Source: Phyto melanocephala
Taxonomy: Eukaryota > Arthropoda > Insecta > Diptera > Rhinophoridae
DNA length: 64,000 nucleotides
NCBI GenBank assembly: GCA_941918925.1
Contig: OW799236.1
Span: forward strand, 16,157,474 to 16,221,473
Direction: 5' to 3'
Shown: one piece after another, positions 1 to 12,450 of the stretch
How the letters are laid out: the number at the start of each line of letters is the position of its first letter
Position numbering within the stretch: the stretch's first letter is position 1
The notes under the pieces: model-generated
Told to the model about the DNA's origin: nothing
Databases searched by the model: none
Seen by the model: only the letters and a program-made list of their open reading frames with translations
Translations under genes and position numbers: made by a program

Positions 1-885
1 TCTTCATTTTGTTGTTCTAGTTGTATTTTAGTTAATAAATGACAGCCATAATTTTAAATAAAACGAGGAAAGATAAATGAAACATAAAATGCAAAAAATG
101 ATAATTAATGAATACATAAGCCCACTATAAAAGAAAGAAAAAGAGAAGGGTTTTAACAAATTAGTCTTGATTAATATTACTTAAACAAATCAATATGTAT
201 TAACTAAAGTTTTGAATAAAATATTTAAGTTTCTTCCTACGGCAATTATAATTTAACTTTCCTCTTCAGATTAAATTCCAACCAACCAAACTGGAATTTG
301 TTTATCATCAGTTGTGCCATGCTCTGTGGGAATGTGTGAATTGTTTAGCCGTGTTAAAGCCACAATTACATATCTAGACCCCCATATGAATTACAAAAGT
401 CATTCGTGTATGTATGTATGTATGGGTTATGTACTTTACATTGTTGAATTTCTACTATTAACTAAAGTTATTTGACTACATGCTATGAATTTACTTTGCT
501 GCAAACACCCTGTAGTATCTTTCTTAGAAATTATTATATTTCTCATGCAACAACAATGATAACAAATATTTATCTGTGGGCTTTTGACAAAAAATCTTTA
601 GTCGCCAAAAGAAAATTTTACAGTTTTTTGCTTAAAATCTTTAAAAAATCTTTAAGAGGCTCTGTTTATACTAAATAATTGGCGTCGTTGTACATTTACT
701 TAGATAATAGTGCCAGCTTAGCTGACTAAAGAGTGTCCCAATAAGAATTTATTTTTATATTGTATAACAAACATAAGACTTTTTTTTGTTGGATTGTGAA
801 GAGCCATGTTGCGATTAAGTATGGAATAAAATATTCGTTAAGTACCTATGAGGATAGACCATTACTGTTTTTTTTAAATTTTCCA
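1..885. other. AT-rich sequence, no gene seen
   Basis: No exon-like or transposon-like frame is recognisable. The only local structure is a short TATG microsatellite near 409-425. The 68-residue open frame at 472-678 has no motif and a composition expected of random AT-rich DNA. Confidence 0.6.
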
Positions 886-889
886 TTAA

Positions 890-1705
890 TTTTTCACAGG
901 TAATTATTTCAGATTTGAGCTCAGGAATTGTTTCTGGTTTATTCCAAAAACCCAAAATTCACATGCTTCATGAATGGTGAGGCAGGTGGCATCGTCCTTT
1001 TAATAATATATATCATCCAGGTCCATTCATTTGATCCCACAAAAACTCCGTTATCTTATTCCTGTAACCGTCACTACAGTCTCGGCTTCATCTTCATATA
1101 TGTAAGTAAAGCTCAGTCACGCCTGAATAAAATTCACTCCAGTCAGTTGCTCCACAAAGGTGCATTTGTTTCTCATAGATTTCATAAGGCTTCTTTGTGT
1201 CCCAAATTCGATAATTTTTTATATTCACAAAGTTATTCAGATGTAATGCGCTTCATTGTAAAGATAAATTTTTTCAAAAAATTGACTTTGACTTCACTTT
1301 AATTCGCTGGCCATTGAACGAATTTCAGGCGTTTTATATGATCTGCTGATTTGAGTTCCTGCGTAAGCTGTATTTTGTACGCATAAATGTGGTGGTCTTT
1401 TGTAACAATTCGCTTCGTAGTGTTTCGTGAAATGTGTAGTTGTTGAAAACAATTGAAAAAAATTGAATTGATTTAGCATTTTCGCGAAACTCTTTCTTAC
1501 AACATCAATGTTTTCAGGATACTAACCAATACGATAATGCACAGGAAATTTACGTTTCATAACCATCTTAATATTTTTGATCACTATTTGTGCACTCTCT
1601 CGACTTATAATTCTTCAAAGTTTGCAAGCGATCTCAGCATAATTATTCAAATTTTTAATAAGCTTTAACAATAATAAGGCGTTGTTCTTTCGTAAAGCGC
1701 CCCAT
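890..1705 (-). pseudogene. Decayed Tc1/mariner-superfamily transposase
   Basis: Read on the minus strand, an ATG at 1703-1705 opens a protein starting MGRFTKEQR, which fits the N-terminus of insect mariner-like transposases. Further on, in shifting frames, come a GIRYRS-like stretch (compare the usual GxRYRxML), a degraded copy of the FQQDGATCHTA catalytic block, and an IPELKS tail near 905-920. Frameshifts and stops interrupt it throughout, so no functional DDE/D enzyme can be made. No matching terminal inverted repeats were found on either side, so the ends of the original element are unknown. The homology rests on motif order; the assignment to this superfamily is fairly safe, the subfamily is not. 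Confidence 0.55.
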
Positions 1706-4700
1706 TTTAAAAAATCATTAAAAACAAAAGAGTAGCACCAGCATAAGAAAAATGTCTTACTAGCGTTCTCATTATTACTTATATTACTGTTCATTTTAAA
1801 ATATATTTATATTTAAACATTGGGTTTGCTTTACGATCAAAATATTAAAAAAAACCTGAAATGAAATGAAACTACATTGAAATAAAATAAAGCTAAATCA
1901 GAAAAAAGATAAAATTGAACAGTAAAACCAAAATAGAACTTTTAAAACGTACTTGAACGTTTTGATAGTAGACCTAGAATAGGAAGGAATTTGCAAAGAG
2001 AATTTAACTTTTAATGTTCTATAATGGGATGTAGTGTACTGAACTGTTTACTTTTTAAGTTTTAGAATGTGTTCGATTATACTTGATGTTTTTTTTATGA
2101 TTTACCGTTTCTTTAAATCATTGCCGCGTTTTGATTTGATATTCTACTTTGTTTGAAATCATAAACATAAATAAAGCTGTAGATTAAAATCATTCAAGTG
2201 ATGATATGTGATTAGTTTTACTGAGGTTAATGTTTTGTTATGTTTGTTTTGTTATTTATATTAATACTAAAATATATAGAGATGTTAGTATGTAGTAATA
2301 TTTAGAACATTTAACGCAGCTCTTTATTATAAACTTATATGGCAGATGCCAAATTTTAGAGTTGCCAGTTGCACACAAAAAATCAGGTCAGTCAGATTTG
2401 ATCAGCATATTTCATCGTTTGTTTTATTTTAAGGATTTTCTTTTATGGAATTTATAAATTTTAGGAATATTTTACACTTTTAAAAGTTATACAAATTGCA
2501 GACAGCTGATTGTTTAGTTAAGTTTTTTTTGGTTCTGTAGATCTAATAGATAAGGACAGCGATCATACCAAGATTGACTTTAATTTTAGAGCGATCTTTT
2601 TGTGTGAGAGTGGCGCGAACTTATAACAGTTTATCAAACACTTTGAAGACATTCGATCTTAATATACATTCCATAAGGAAAAAATTTTTCGTGAGCTGTC
2701 TGAAAATAGTACTTAATACTGAACCTTAATTTACTTTTTTTATTTTTTGTTTCAAATAAATTATTTTTTTCCATCGATTTGGCTTGCTTTGATATCTCGA
2801 ATGACCATTTTCTATTCATGTACATTAGGGTGGGACGATTAGTATGGAAGGAAAATAATCTTAATGGGCGCTTCGTGTTTCTGATTCTCGGGATTGTACT
2901 GAGCAAAAAAGTCTACTAGATTATACGTTTATGGTGAAAATCGAGCTTCCGGAGTTTTTTTTCATCATTAATTTTTTTGGAAAATTTGCAAATTTTCTTG
3001 GGCTCATATTTTGTAAACTATTTGAAATTTTGATTTACTTCTAAAAATAAAGTTGTAAGTATTGTCTCGGGCTATAATTTCTCTGAACATAGACAACTTC
3101 GTTTTAATAGTCCAAAAGTCGAAAATGTAGAAAATTCACCACTTTTTGTCACGTTTTTTTTTATAATTTGGCCTATAACAGCCAAACTATTGAAATTTGT
3201 GATCCAATACTATGACAAAAATTTTAGCCAAGACAATAGTTAAGAACTCTCTAGTACATCGCAGAAGCATTGGAACGCTCTTTTAGGCGGTTTTGGCCGT
3301 GTAAAAGTGCAAGTTTTTCGTGAAAATATTGATAAATTACCATTTTCAGTTGTTCATAGCGCAACAATTTAAGATTTTAATTTTAAATATATTCTTTTTA
3401 ATATTAATTTTTTGTGTTCATATTCAGCAAAATTCTGATTAATTTGTGTCTTGCTACGATTTTTGGAATAGGGGTTATTATTATATCTAGAAGTGTCAAC
3501 TTATATACAATCATCTTTTGATTTTTAGTTTGCTTTTCTGTTATCCCGAAACATTTAAAAATTCGAAAATAAGTTGTTTTGTCAAATGTCCACAGATCTA
3601 AAAGTAACAAGTCTAAGAAGTCTCACTTGGCCCATACCCCTGCACTATGTTAACATTTTTAAAATAATTCAAAGTAACCAAAGTGCAAAACCACAAGTAG
3701 TCAAATGCATATAGTTACAGACATACATACATGCATAAATGTCTGTGCATAGATTTTAAATCATTTATGCATATACATATGTATGTTGGAACAACTGCTT
3801 ATATATGTATGTGCATACATACATATGTATGTATATCCATTAAATACTATGTAAACTATTTTTTCTGCGTAGCAAATGTCATGTAATTGTTTATAAAGCT
3901 CTATGATGTTAAAGTGAAACAGTAGACTGCATTGCATTGCCAAGGAATGCATGAGCATTTGATAATAAGGAGAATAAGTAAAATTCTGCAGACAGTTAAC
4001 TATAAATAAGCCATAACTCAACAACAGTTTAATCTGAAATGTGTCTGCTTACACTTTTCCATAAGAATATAACTTTTTTTCCTCTCCAACCAACCTTATG
4101 CCAACTAGCACTAAGTCCTTCATGCTTAACAGCACTGTTCCCCAAAGAAAAACGGAGAAAAAAATGCTAGATACATATTATTTAAATATTTACTATCTGA
4201 GAACAAATTTTGCTGCATCCATTTAACAATGCATTTTGTTTAACATAACTGCAAAGTTTTGCGAGTGTATTTTTTTTTTCTTTTTTTCTTTCTTGTCATT
4301 TAGATAATAAATCATGAAATATTTAATGAGCTAAGGATATTTGCTGAAACAGGAAATCCACTATGAGGGAGAATGCGATTCTATATTTATATTTATAAAT
4401 TATTATAAATATGTGTATGTGTATATACATATTATGCTTATAATAATTATGATAAAAGCTTAAAGTAGGTCAGTAAACTATAAGACTTAAACAGCCCGAT
4501 GTTTTCATTTAAATAAAATAATAAATTAATAAATATGTATTAATGTGTGCTGTATATGAAAGAATATAAAAGAATCTCAGTTTGGGTCACAGCAATTAAG
4601 CAGTATTTATTTTTGTAGCCTGAAAATATGCCACAAATTCATTTAATTATTATAAATCGAAATGAGTAGTGATTTGACGATTTAACCCTCAAATAACCCT

Positions 4701-4985
4701 ACACTTACACATAAAAGTATTTTCATGAAATTTCTTATATGTTTACACAGGAAAGTGAAACTTTATTTTAAAAAAGTCGTCAAAAAGTAGATTCGCCATT
4801 GCTATTGCTATACATTGTACATTGATGAGCTTAATTTGACTCCATTTTTTACTACCTTCAGAGATGCCAATAATATTTTATACACAAATTTAAAAGGCAA
4901 TAGTTCAAAACAATTTTTTTTTTGTAATTTTTGATAAGATTATTGCTTTAATAGCACGTCAATTGTATTCTTTATGTAAATGTAA
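1706..4985. other. AT-rich sequence with short TATG/CATA repeats
   Basis: No gene is supported. The stretch 3720-3835 contains interrupted CATA/TATG microsatellites. The segment 2826-3340 starts TAGGGTGGGACG, a sequence like some MITE ends, but no inverted partner was found, so it is not called as an element. Small open frames at 2634-2906, 3404-3610 and 3761-4024 show no domain motifs. Confidence 0.5.
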
Positions 4986-4986
4986 A

Positions 4987-5650
4987 ACAAGTTAGAGCAC
5001 TATATTCGGCTAATTCGAATTTTTGTATGTACTTTTATAGCACAAGATTTATTATTTGTTATTGACAGTAATCGCTAAGGAATAGTATCTTTCTTTGTAT
5101 AACTTCGATATGCTGTTAAAATATTTTCGTAAATCTAGTCGTTAAAGTAGTCTTGTCAATAAAGTTTCTGCTAATAAATGCAACAAATATCTAATATTCC
5201 AATATAGTCCTCTATTCTTCGAAAAACTTTGTCTATAAAGATATTAAATGAATTTAAGATAAACTGTTATATGGGAGGTAGGCGTTAAAGTGGGCGTGTC
5301 ACCTACATTTTCTGGCATAGCAATGACATTGACTAGACATTTATATGTACAATATTGCATCATCATACCTCTAATTTTGTAAGCTTTTAAATTTCTTTAA
5401 CAGTAGATTACGTGAAAAGTGGGCATTATAGTAGGCGTGTCGAAGCTGTTTTTACTAAAAAATGAAATTTAAATATTTCAGTCATTATTTTTTCCAAAAT
5501 CTTCATTCATAGAAAAATAATATGAATTTGAGATAGAGCGTTTTTTTGGAGGTTGGCGTAAAAGTGGGCGTGTCACATTTATTTTACGTTAAACAAAGCC
5601 TATGATCAAAAAACAATGATTGCAGCATTTTTTTAGTGGCGGGTATTAAA
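4987..5650 (-). mobile_element. Type-A HINE (INE-1-like), short reversed copy
   Basis: The left edge reads ACAAGTTAGAGCACTATATT, the reverse complement of the 3' terminus seen in the other copies (ATATAGTGCTCTTACTTGTT). The right edge is AGTGGCGGGTAT at 5634-5645, the reverse of the type-A 5' end ATACCCGCCACC. Inside are two reversed tandem units, each marked by GGAGG...GGCG followed by a GTGGGCGTGTC block (5273 and 5547). The copy is only about 0.66 kb against 2.5 kb for the longest relative, so its interior is deleted. It lacks the MITE carried by two other copies: CTTTGTATAACTT at 5094-5106 is the uninterrupted target. Such elements are non-autonomous and need a Helentron in trans. Confidence 0.75.
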
Positions 5651-8066
5651 ATTAGTTATATTGACAACTATTATTTTACTTACCACAATCATCTTAATTT
5701 GTATAAGTCTTATTAGTAGGCCATAGTGTTTACCTATTTGTCATTTTACTTTCTTGAAAACGCCAAGAAATTAGATTCTTGAAAATATCGTTGATATCTA
5801 AGTGGAAAGTAAAAAAAACTGTGAGTGTGTTAGAGATGAAGTGTGATTGTATTGCGAATTTCAGTCACTTGATTTTATGTGTAGATGCTGGGTAACCTAT
5901 AAACGTGAGACATAAAGGAGTTTTCAGTATGTAGAACAGTTTATACCATTTATTCATGAAAAGATCACACTTCAAGCATGTTTGTAAATTACTCATTTTT
6001 GTTATCGAAATTTATGTTTAAAGTGAAATGTGCTTAACGCATACAGCGTACAAAACAAACGAATTATTGTAGATGATGTTTGGCGTGCAGATTATAACAA
6101 GAAATAGTGTTCTGCTACGTGCCATTTAACTTCTTTAGTCCTTTTTCTTAAAGGTTATTTAAGTCGCTTATCGATGCTCGCAAGCCAAAAATACTAGGAA
6201 ACTCTTAGGCCAACATAGAGTGCAAAATTCCTGGCAATTTGTTTGTACTTTTGTATGCTCAGGTAATGGAATATTGGATCCGGAATATATATCCATTCGA
6301 GTGTTTTCGCGCTTGACAATTAAACTATGTAGTATTTCTTTGATAATAACATCGATCATACTTTATTTTTAACTAAAATTATTACCACAACTATCATACA
6401 AGTCCTTTAAAAAAAATTAAAAAAAAATAATGAAATCCTTTACTGTTAATGAAAATCTGAAATTTGGATGTTCAGTTATATAATAACTGCAAGAACACAA
6501 TGTGATCTCTTTCCTTCCAGCTATGTATTTTAGTATGGCTCTTCTATTAGATATCTCCGACCTGTGATAGTTTTTAGCGGCCATATAATATAAACTACAT
6601 CAGTCGAATAGGATTTGTTATCCTTATACACCATAGAGGGTTATAGCATTGTTTTATAAAATGAGGGATTTTCTGTTGCGAAAATGTTCCGGGAAAAGTT
6701 TTATTAAAAATCGTTTTCAGCATTGAGCCCGATTCTGAATAAAGAAAAGTCGTCGAGTTCACATGAGCTACAAGAACATCTAATGCATCTAGAAAAAGAC
6801 ACTGTTTGATGCCGATATTGGGCTGGAAACGTCATCAATCTACACTGTTTTGAGAATGTTTTTGATAGAGCTTTCAACGGTAGATTATTACTAACTTCCC
6901 TTTGCCTGAATAAAATAATGTAAACATCTATGGCGTTATGTGCCATATACCTCATTGAACACTCTTCACGATCGTGAACTAGCCAATAAAATCATGCAAT
7001 TAGATCACACTTACCTGTTTTTTACATACACATAAGCCATGTCGTCGGTTTAATTCAGCCCGACCTTTGCACTTAAATCATGGAAAATTAAGGCAAAGTG
7101 GAAAAAAAAAATTATTTTTCCCAGAATGTACTTAATAAAATATTTCATAACATAAGCCCGTTTGTAATTGTTTAAGCTATTTTACGTTCATTTTTATATT
7201 TTTGTCTTAAGTAGAGCTGCATTTTGGTAGGATTCGCAAATTGTTATGCTGGTATTATGGAGGTTAAGTTTTTGCACCTGCTCTTGTCTGTTAAGGTTGC
7301 CTCGACTTGAAAGCTTTTTTCTTTAGTTTCATATTTTTTTACTCATTTTTAGCTGTCACTTTCTGTTAGGTGTCTAGCAAGTTAATTAGTTGTTGCGACC
7401 CCTAGTGACACCTGTCTCATGGGTATTTTCAAGTTGTCAGCTTGTAGTTCCTGCTTTTTCCTTTTTATTATCTTAATATGTTTTGCCGCTATTTACAAAA
7501 AAAAAAAAAAAATACAAAGAATGCTGCGTTTTGTTGTTGTCATACTTTTTCTCTATTGTTAGTTGGGAGTTGCGCATTTCCTGTTCGTATCTTACTGTTT
7601 TCTATTGTTACAGTGCCATTCCAAGACATTCTGTTTGATGTTTATTTTTTTTGTTTTTGTATTTTCTGTTACAAGCAGTAGATGGCAAAGTTAAAGATAA
7701 TTAAATAGCAAGAAGTTTTACTTAAGTGAAAATTATGTTTCACTGTGTTTAGTTACATATTAGGATGTTGAAAAGGTGTATTTAATGTCATGATGCAAAA
7801 AGTAATAATAATTAAATAAAAACTTAACTAAATTGGAAATGGTTGAACAGAACTAAATACATTTAGAGATCATGTGACTAGATGTTGCTATATTGTCCTC
7901 TTTATCACCAATGTGATCTAGCAAATCACCACTGATGTTTGAGATCCTAGTGTAGACTTTCTTTGAATTACCGTAGAGTTTTTTATGACTCTTAACAATT
8001 TTAATGCGTATAATTATAGTTGAGTCTTTCCACCCCTTGATCTTTTGTTATCTTTAAAGCTTGTTG
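5651..8066. other. No gene recognised
   Basis: AT-rich, with scattered T-rich tracts and an A15-type run near 7497. Short frames at 6168-6359 (minus), 6704-6955 (minus) and 7478-7681 (plus) carry no recognisable motif. The segment 7200-7690 is slightly richer in G+C than its surroundings, but I see no splice-bounded exon in it. Confidence 0.5.
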
Positions 8067-8113
8067 TAAAGGGTCCGCCAAATAACTTTTTCTTTTTTTT
8101 TTTGAAAATGTTT

Positions 8114-8610
8114 TTAAAAAATTACAGAATATTCTCTCAAATTTCTTTTTTTATTTGAAAGTGTGTGCAGCTGTATTTCACCAATGGCTTCACGAATATA
8201 ATCCTTTAAAGGGTCAATTGTCTTTAGCATGTTGACGTAACACTTATCTTTGAAGGCACCGCACAAATAATAGTCCAACGGTGTCAAATCGCACCCCCGA
8301 GGTGGCCAAACGACATCAGCTCTGCGGCTGATATTGCGATCTTCAAAAACAGGGCGCAAAAGATCGATTGTAACTTCGACTGTGTGCCAATATACCTCCT
8401 TTTCAATTTTTGTGAACAAAAATTCGTTCAACATGGCCCGATAACGATCGCCACTGACTATGGCCACTCCTTGCTCATTTTCGAAGAAAAATGGCTCAAT
8501 TATGCCTCTGGACCAAAAACCCCACCAAACAGTGACTCGTTTTGGGTGTATCGGCTTTTTAGTGTATGCGTGCGGGTTTTCTGTGCCCCAAATGCTTCAA
8601 GTTTGCTTGT
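8114..8610 (-). pseudogene. Mariner transposase, C-terminal part, catalytic block deleted
   Basis: This is the C-terminal part of a cut-and-paste DDE/D transposase. The frame can be followed from a WGTENPHAY motif near 8610 through HPKRVTVWWGFWSRGI, GDRYRAMLNEFLFTKIE, VVWPPRGCDLTPLDYY and a GEIQLHTL tail to a stop at 8114-8116. Between FTKIEKE and HTVEVTIDLLR about eleven residues are missing against the family pattern (FQQDGATCHTA), and that block supplies the second catalytic aspartate. The third acidic position, in GCDLTPLDYY, survives. The protein cannot be catalytic. A one-base frameshift separates this part from the upstream portion near 8610. Opening at 8467, as a simple start search gives, would leave out the true upstream sequence. 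Confidence 0.8.
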
Positions 8611-8682
8611 TTACCCAACAAGGTCATCTGAAAAGATGATTTTTTTGGCAAAATCTGCATCTTCTGTAAGTCGATGGCAGGT

Positions 8683-8997
8683 CTACTTAGCGAAGCAAAA
8701 ACGCATTGGATGGTCAGTTGGCTTCAACTCCTGAACCAATTGGACTTTGTATGGCGTCATACCAAGGTCTTTATGCAAAATTCGTCTCAATGATGTCCCC
8801 GAAATGTTCAATTGTTGTGAGCGACTGTGAATTGATGTTGATGGCGCTTCACGCACACTTTCTGTCACAGCAGCAATAATCTTGTGTGTACGCACAGTTT
8901 TTTGCTTTTCACGCTTTGGTTTATCGATGAGGATGCCAGTTTCTTTCATTTTTTTCACAAGAAAACGAACATACGGACACATACATTTCGCACACAT
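8683..8997 (-). pseudogene. Mariner transposase, N-terminal DNA-binding part
   Basis: This 104-residue frame carries a helix-turn-helix region typical of mariner transposases: VTESVREAPSTSIHSRSQ, then LNISGTSLRRILHKDLGM, then YKVQLVQELKPTDHPMRF. In the family this portion binds the terminal inverted repeats. The expected N-terminal M-R-F start lies upstream, where the frame is lost around 9000-9060 (the minus strand reads LEQRWKILRHYFKNYGN in broken frames). The frame ends at FCFAK, where the linker to the catalytic domain should begin. It belongs to the element at 8069-9188. Confidence 0.8.
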
Positions 8998-9188
8998 TCT
9001 GCAACATTACCATAATTTTTAAAGTAATGTCGCAATATTTTCCAGCGTTGTTCAAGCGTACACACACCACATTCGTTCAGCGGAAGGATAAAACAAATTA
9101 TCTGTCATATCAGACATGAGCTAAGTGTTACCATTTACGAAATAAGCACTAGATCAAAAAAAAAAAAAAATTTAGATGGCGGACCCTC

Positions 9189-10970
9189 TCAAGACAAAAC
9201 AAATTATGACTTAGAACACTTTCACGATAAAGGGCAGATATATGAGTATTGTACCGCTATATACTCTACTTCTTTAAAGTACGTATACATTTAAAAATTT
9301 GTAACAAACAAAATATACAGTCACGTAGTCATAGAAAATAAAACCAATAAAACATGACTCAACTGGTATTAAAGTTTGAGGTCAATAAGAGTAAAATGTT
9401 ACTGAATGAATATTTGTTTTTCTTTTTTTTTTTATATGCCTTCTATAAAACTCACTAAAATCCTAAACAAATTGTATGCCGAGTTTTTATGCCGTTTGTG
9501 CCTATTTGCCTTAAAATTTATGTTGTTTCAACAACCGCCTCTGTTTTCGGTTGGTTGCAAGATTTTTGTATTTAGTACGCCTCGTTGTTGTTAGTTTTCC
9601 TCTTTTTTTAGCGGGTGGTTATTTAAAGTTTGTTGACCAGTTTTTGCATGTTGGCAGTTGTAAAATGTTCTTCTCTCTTTTTATTTGTTTTTGTATTTGT
9701 TTCAGTAAAGTTCTGCTTTAAAAAGTCAACGTAGCATTTAGGTTGGTTTGGAAGTTTTGTTTTTTTGAATTCTGTATCATAATTTTTGTTAGACATTTGC
9801 TTGCTGTTGATTCGAATCGATGTTTTGTTGCTCTATTTAATCGTATGTAGTTTAAGACTTTTGTAAATGGTTGTTTAGCAACCGTTTTTCTTTTTGGTGC
9901 TTTCCGCCTTTTTTTATGTTGGTAAGTGGTAGTTTCACAGAAATTAAGAACCGCTTTTAAAAACGTTTTACTCATGTTTGTATGTAATCGTTAAGTGGTG
10001 GTCATGAGTGTTTTAGTGAAAAGTTTATAAATCAGCGAACATTAATCGATTTGAAAGGGGGAGAATATATTGTTTTTTTTTAAATATTTATATGAAAGAT
10101 TGTTAAAAACTTTGATAAAAAAGCGAATAAGTTAACTTCAAATCAATTATTTAAATACATATTAATAATGAACAAATAAATTGGCTTCTTCACTCACTAC
10201 CAAATAACAAATTTCATTTTTATTTGAAATTTCTTTTCTCCAATATTTTTTCAAATTATTAACACTAATTGTTATTTGCAACGTTTCCTTTTCTCTGTAA
10301 ACTAAATTATACACTCTTGTTATTTATCCCTCAAAAGCCACTACTCAATGGCTAAAGGAAGTACATGTATGCACATACATACAAGTATAAGTCGGTGATG
10401 GCATTACTTGTATGCACACACATACGAGTGTGAGTCGGTATGCTTGTATGCAACTCAAAATGAGAAATAGCACATCTTTATATGAATTCGTGTTTTTAGA
10501 TGTTGTAGCTATTTACTTTATGTCTGAATATCCATTGATGAATCAATTAACACAAAAATATACATCAGAAGTGCCAATATCAGCAGCATTTACTTTTTTC
10601 TCTTAATACAAACCAACACAACATATCACTTTATAAACTAAAAAAAAAAAAAAAAAATCCAAATAGAAACACATAGTATGGAGATAAATGGTCAATAGAA
10701 ATTTTTGTGAAATATTTAGGATTGAAGGAGCACAATTGGTTGCTTGCACAGACTAAAGCCAAGGCAAGTTTTAAAACTAAATTTAAAAAAAAATAAATAA
10801 AATTTTTAATTGCCAAGTCAATTGCATGTTTATTAAGAGTAGCACAAGTATACACCAAGCAAGTTTTTAAATCAGAGATTGCCAATGCAGAACATAACGT
10901 AAGCAATCAAAGAATATAAAAACGGTAGAAAATAAAAATCTCTATTGAAATATATTTGTGCAAAAAATTG
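9189..10970. other. No gene recognised
   Basis: AT-rich with T runs. The segment 9400-9990 has moderate complexity and open frames on both strands (9406-9594 plus, 9718-9975 minus). Neither shows a domain motif or convincing splice sites. Two copies of CATACATACAAGTATAA-like sequence near 10372-10430 are ordinary microsatellite-rich DNA. Confidence 0.5.
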
Positions 10971-10974
10971 TTTG

Positions 10975-12450
10975 CCAAAATATTTGTAAGAAAAAAATTT
11001 TTCATAAACTATTATTGCTTAATAAAAAATAATTGTTTGTGACAAAAATTTTTCTGTTAAAATTATTTTGTGACAAAAATTTTCTATAAATATATTTGCA
11101 ACAAAAATTTTCTATAAAAAAATATTTAAAAAAAAATTTTCTATAAAAAAATATTTAAAAAAAAATGTTGTGTCCAAAAATTTTTATAAAAATATTTGTG
11201 ACAAAAATTGGTATAAAAATATTTATGACAAAAATTTTCTATAAAAAAACAGGTGACAAAAATTTGCTGAATAAAAAATAATTGTTTGTGACACAAAATT
11301 TTCTGTTTAAAATACGTTCTTACAAAAATTTTATATAAAAACATTTCTGACAAGAATTTCCTACAAAAAACAGTTGACAAAAATTTTCTATAAAAAATGT
11401 TTGTGCAAAAATTTTCTATAACAACAATTGTGAAAAAAATTTTCTTTAAAAATATCAGCGATGACGAGTTAAAAATAGAAAAATATTTGTGACAAAAATT
11501 TCTTTAAAAAGTAATTGTGACAAGGTTTCAATAGAAAAAATAATAGACAAAAAGTTTTCTTTAGAAAATATGTGAACAACCAATTTCTTTAGAAAAATAT
11601 TTGTGACCAAAATTTTTGTTTAAAAAAGTGTTTGAACAAAAAATTTCTTTAGAAAAATATTTGTGACGAAAAGTTTTCAATAGATAAAAAATTGCAGCCA
11701 AAAAATTTTCTGTAGCTAAATATTTGTGACTAAAAGTTTTTTACAGAAACGTATTTGTGACAAAAAACGTTTTATACAGAAAAAAATTTGTGATGAATCA
11801 ATTTATTAAAAAAATGTGCCTATAGAAAAGAATTTGTGACAAAAAGTTATCTATAGAAAATCATTTGTGACAATAAGTTTTCTTTACAAAAATATTCATG
11901 AAAATAAATTTTCTTCAAAAAAATACAAAAAAAAAAAACTATGATATAAAAATAAATGTATGTAATAAAAGATTTCTAGAAGAACAATTGTGATAGAAAA
12001 ACTCTATTTTTACTAAGAATTATTAATACATTTTGGACAAATATAAATTCTACAGGAAAATCTTTGTGATGAAAAGGTTTCATAGAAAAACAAAAATCAA
12101 CAGAATATATTTGTGACGAAAAACATTTTATAGAAAAATCTTTGAGAAACTTGCTGTAGAAAAACTTTTGTGACAAAAAAATGTATATAAAAAAAATTTT
12201 CAAGAATTATGTGACCAAACGTTTTTATAGCAAAACATTTAGGACAAGAAGTTTTCTATAGAAAAACAATTGGGACAAATAATTGTACGTTAAATATTTA
12301 GGACACAAATTTTAAAACGCAAAAAAATTAAATGTTAACAAAAAGTTTTTGGTAGAAAATGTTGAAAGCAAATATTTTCCGGCAAAAAATAATCTTTTTA
12401 CAAAAATTTTCTTGATAAAAAAACATACTAAGTTTTTTTAAGAAAATAAA
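10975..12450 (+). repeat. Degenerate ~30-bp minisatellite, plus orientation
   Basis: About fifty loosely conserved units repeat the pattern TTTGTGACAAAAA followed by TTTTCTATAGAAAAATA. Spacing between successive GACAAAAA blocks is mostly 28-40 bases. TTTTCTATAGAAAA is itself palindromic. Units differ by many substitutions and small indels, so the array is old. The 79- and 75-residue minus-strand frames inside (11141-11380 and 11976-12203) are repetitive translations of the satellite, not genes. Confidence 0.85.

Larger units (their letters stand above)
8069..9188 (-). mobile_element. Mariner-like element with both ends visible
   Basis: The left end is AAGGGTCCGCC preceded by TA (8067-8068). 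The right end, on the opposite strand, is GAGGGTCCGCCATCTAAA, so the terminal repeats match over the GGGTCCGCC core. The right-hand TA has decayed to TC. At about 1.12 kb the element is a little shorter than a typical 1.3-kb mariner. The interior carries a broken transposase on the minus strand (8114-8610 and 8683-8997). A deletion derivative with the same ends (GGGACCGCCATCTAA) lies at 32790-33105, which confirms that the repeat ends are real. Confidence 0.85.

Noticed and set aside
2826..3340. TAGGGTGGGACG as the start of a MITE
   Set aside because: No reverse-complement end could be located downstream, so the boundary is unsupported.
4681..4712. TTTAACCCTCAAATAACCC as a piggyBac end
   Set aside because: No inverted partner with TTAA was found and no transposase motif lies nearby.
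7478..9594. Hydrophobic frames at 7478-7681 and 9406-9594 as small secreted or membrane peptides
   Set aside because: T-rich DNA gives Phe/Leu-rich translations by default. No conserved motif, polyadenylation or promoter context supports a gene.
11141..12203. Asparagine/phenylalanine-rich minus-strand frames
   Set aside because: They are translations of the AT-rich minisatellite, as shown by the repeating FxxKFxxKxF pattern.
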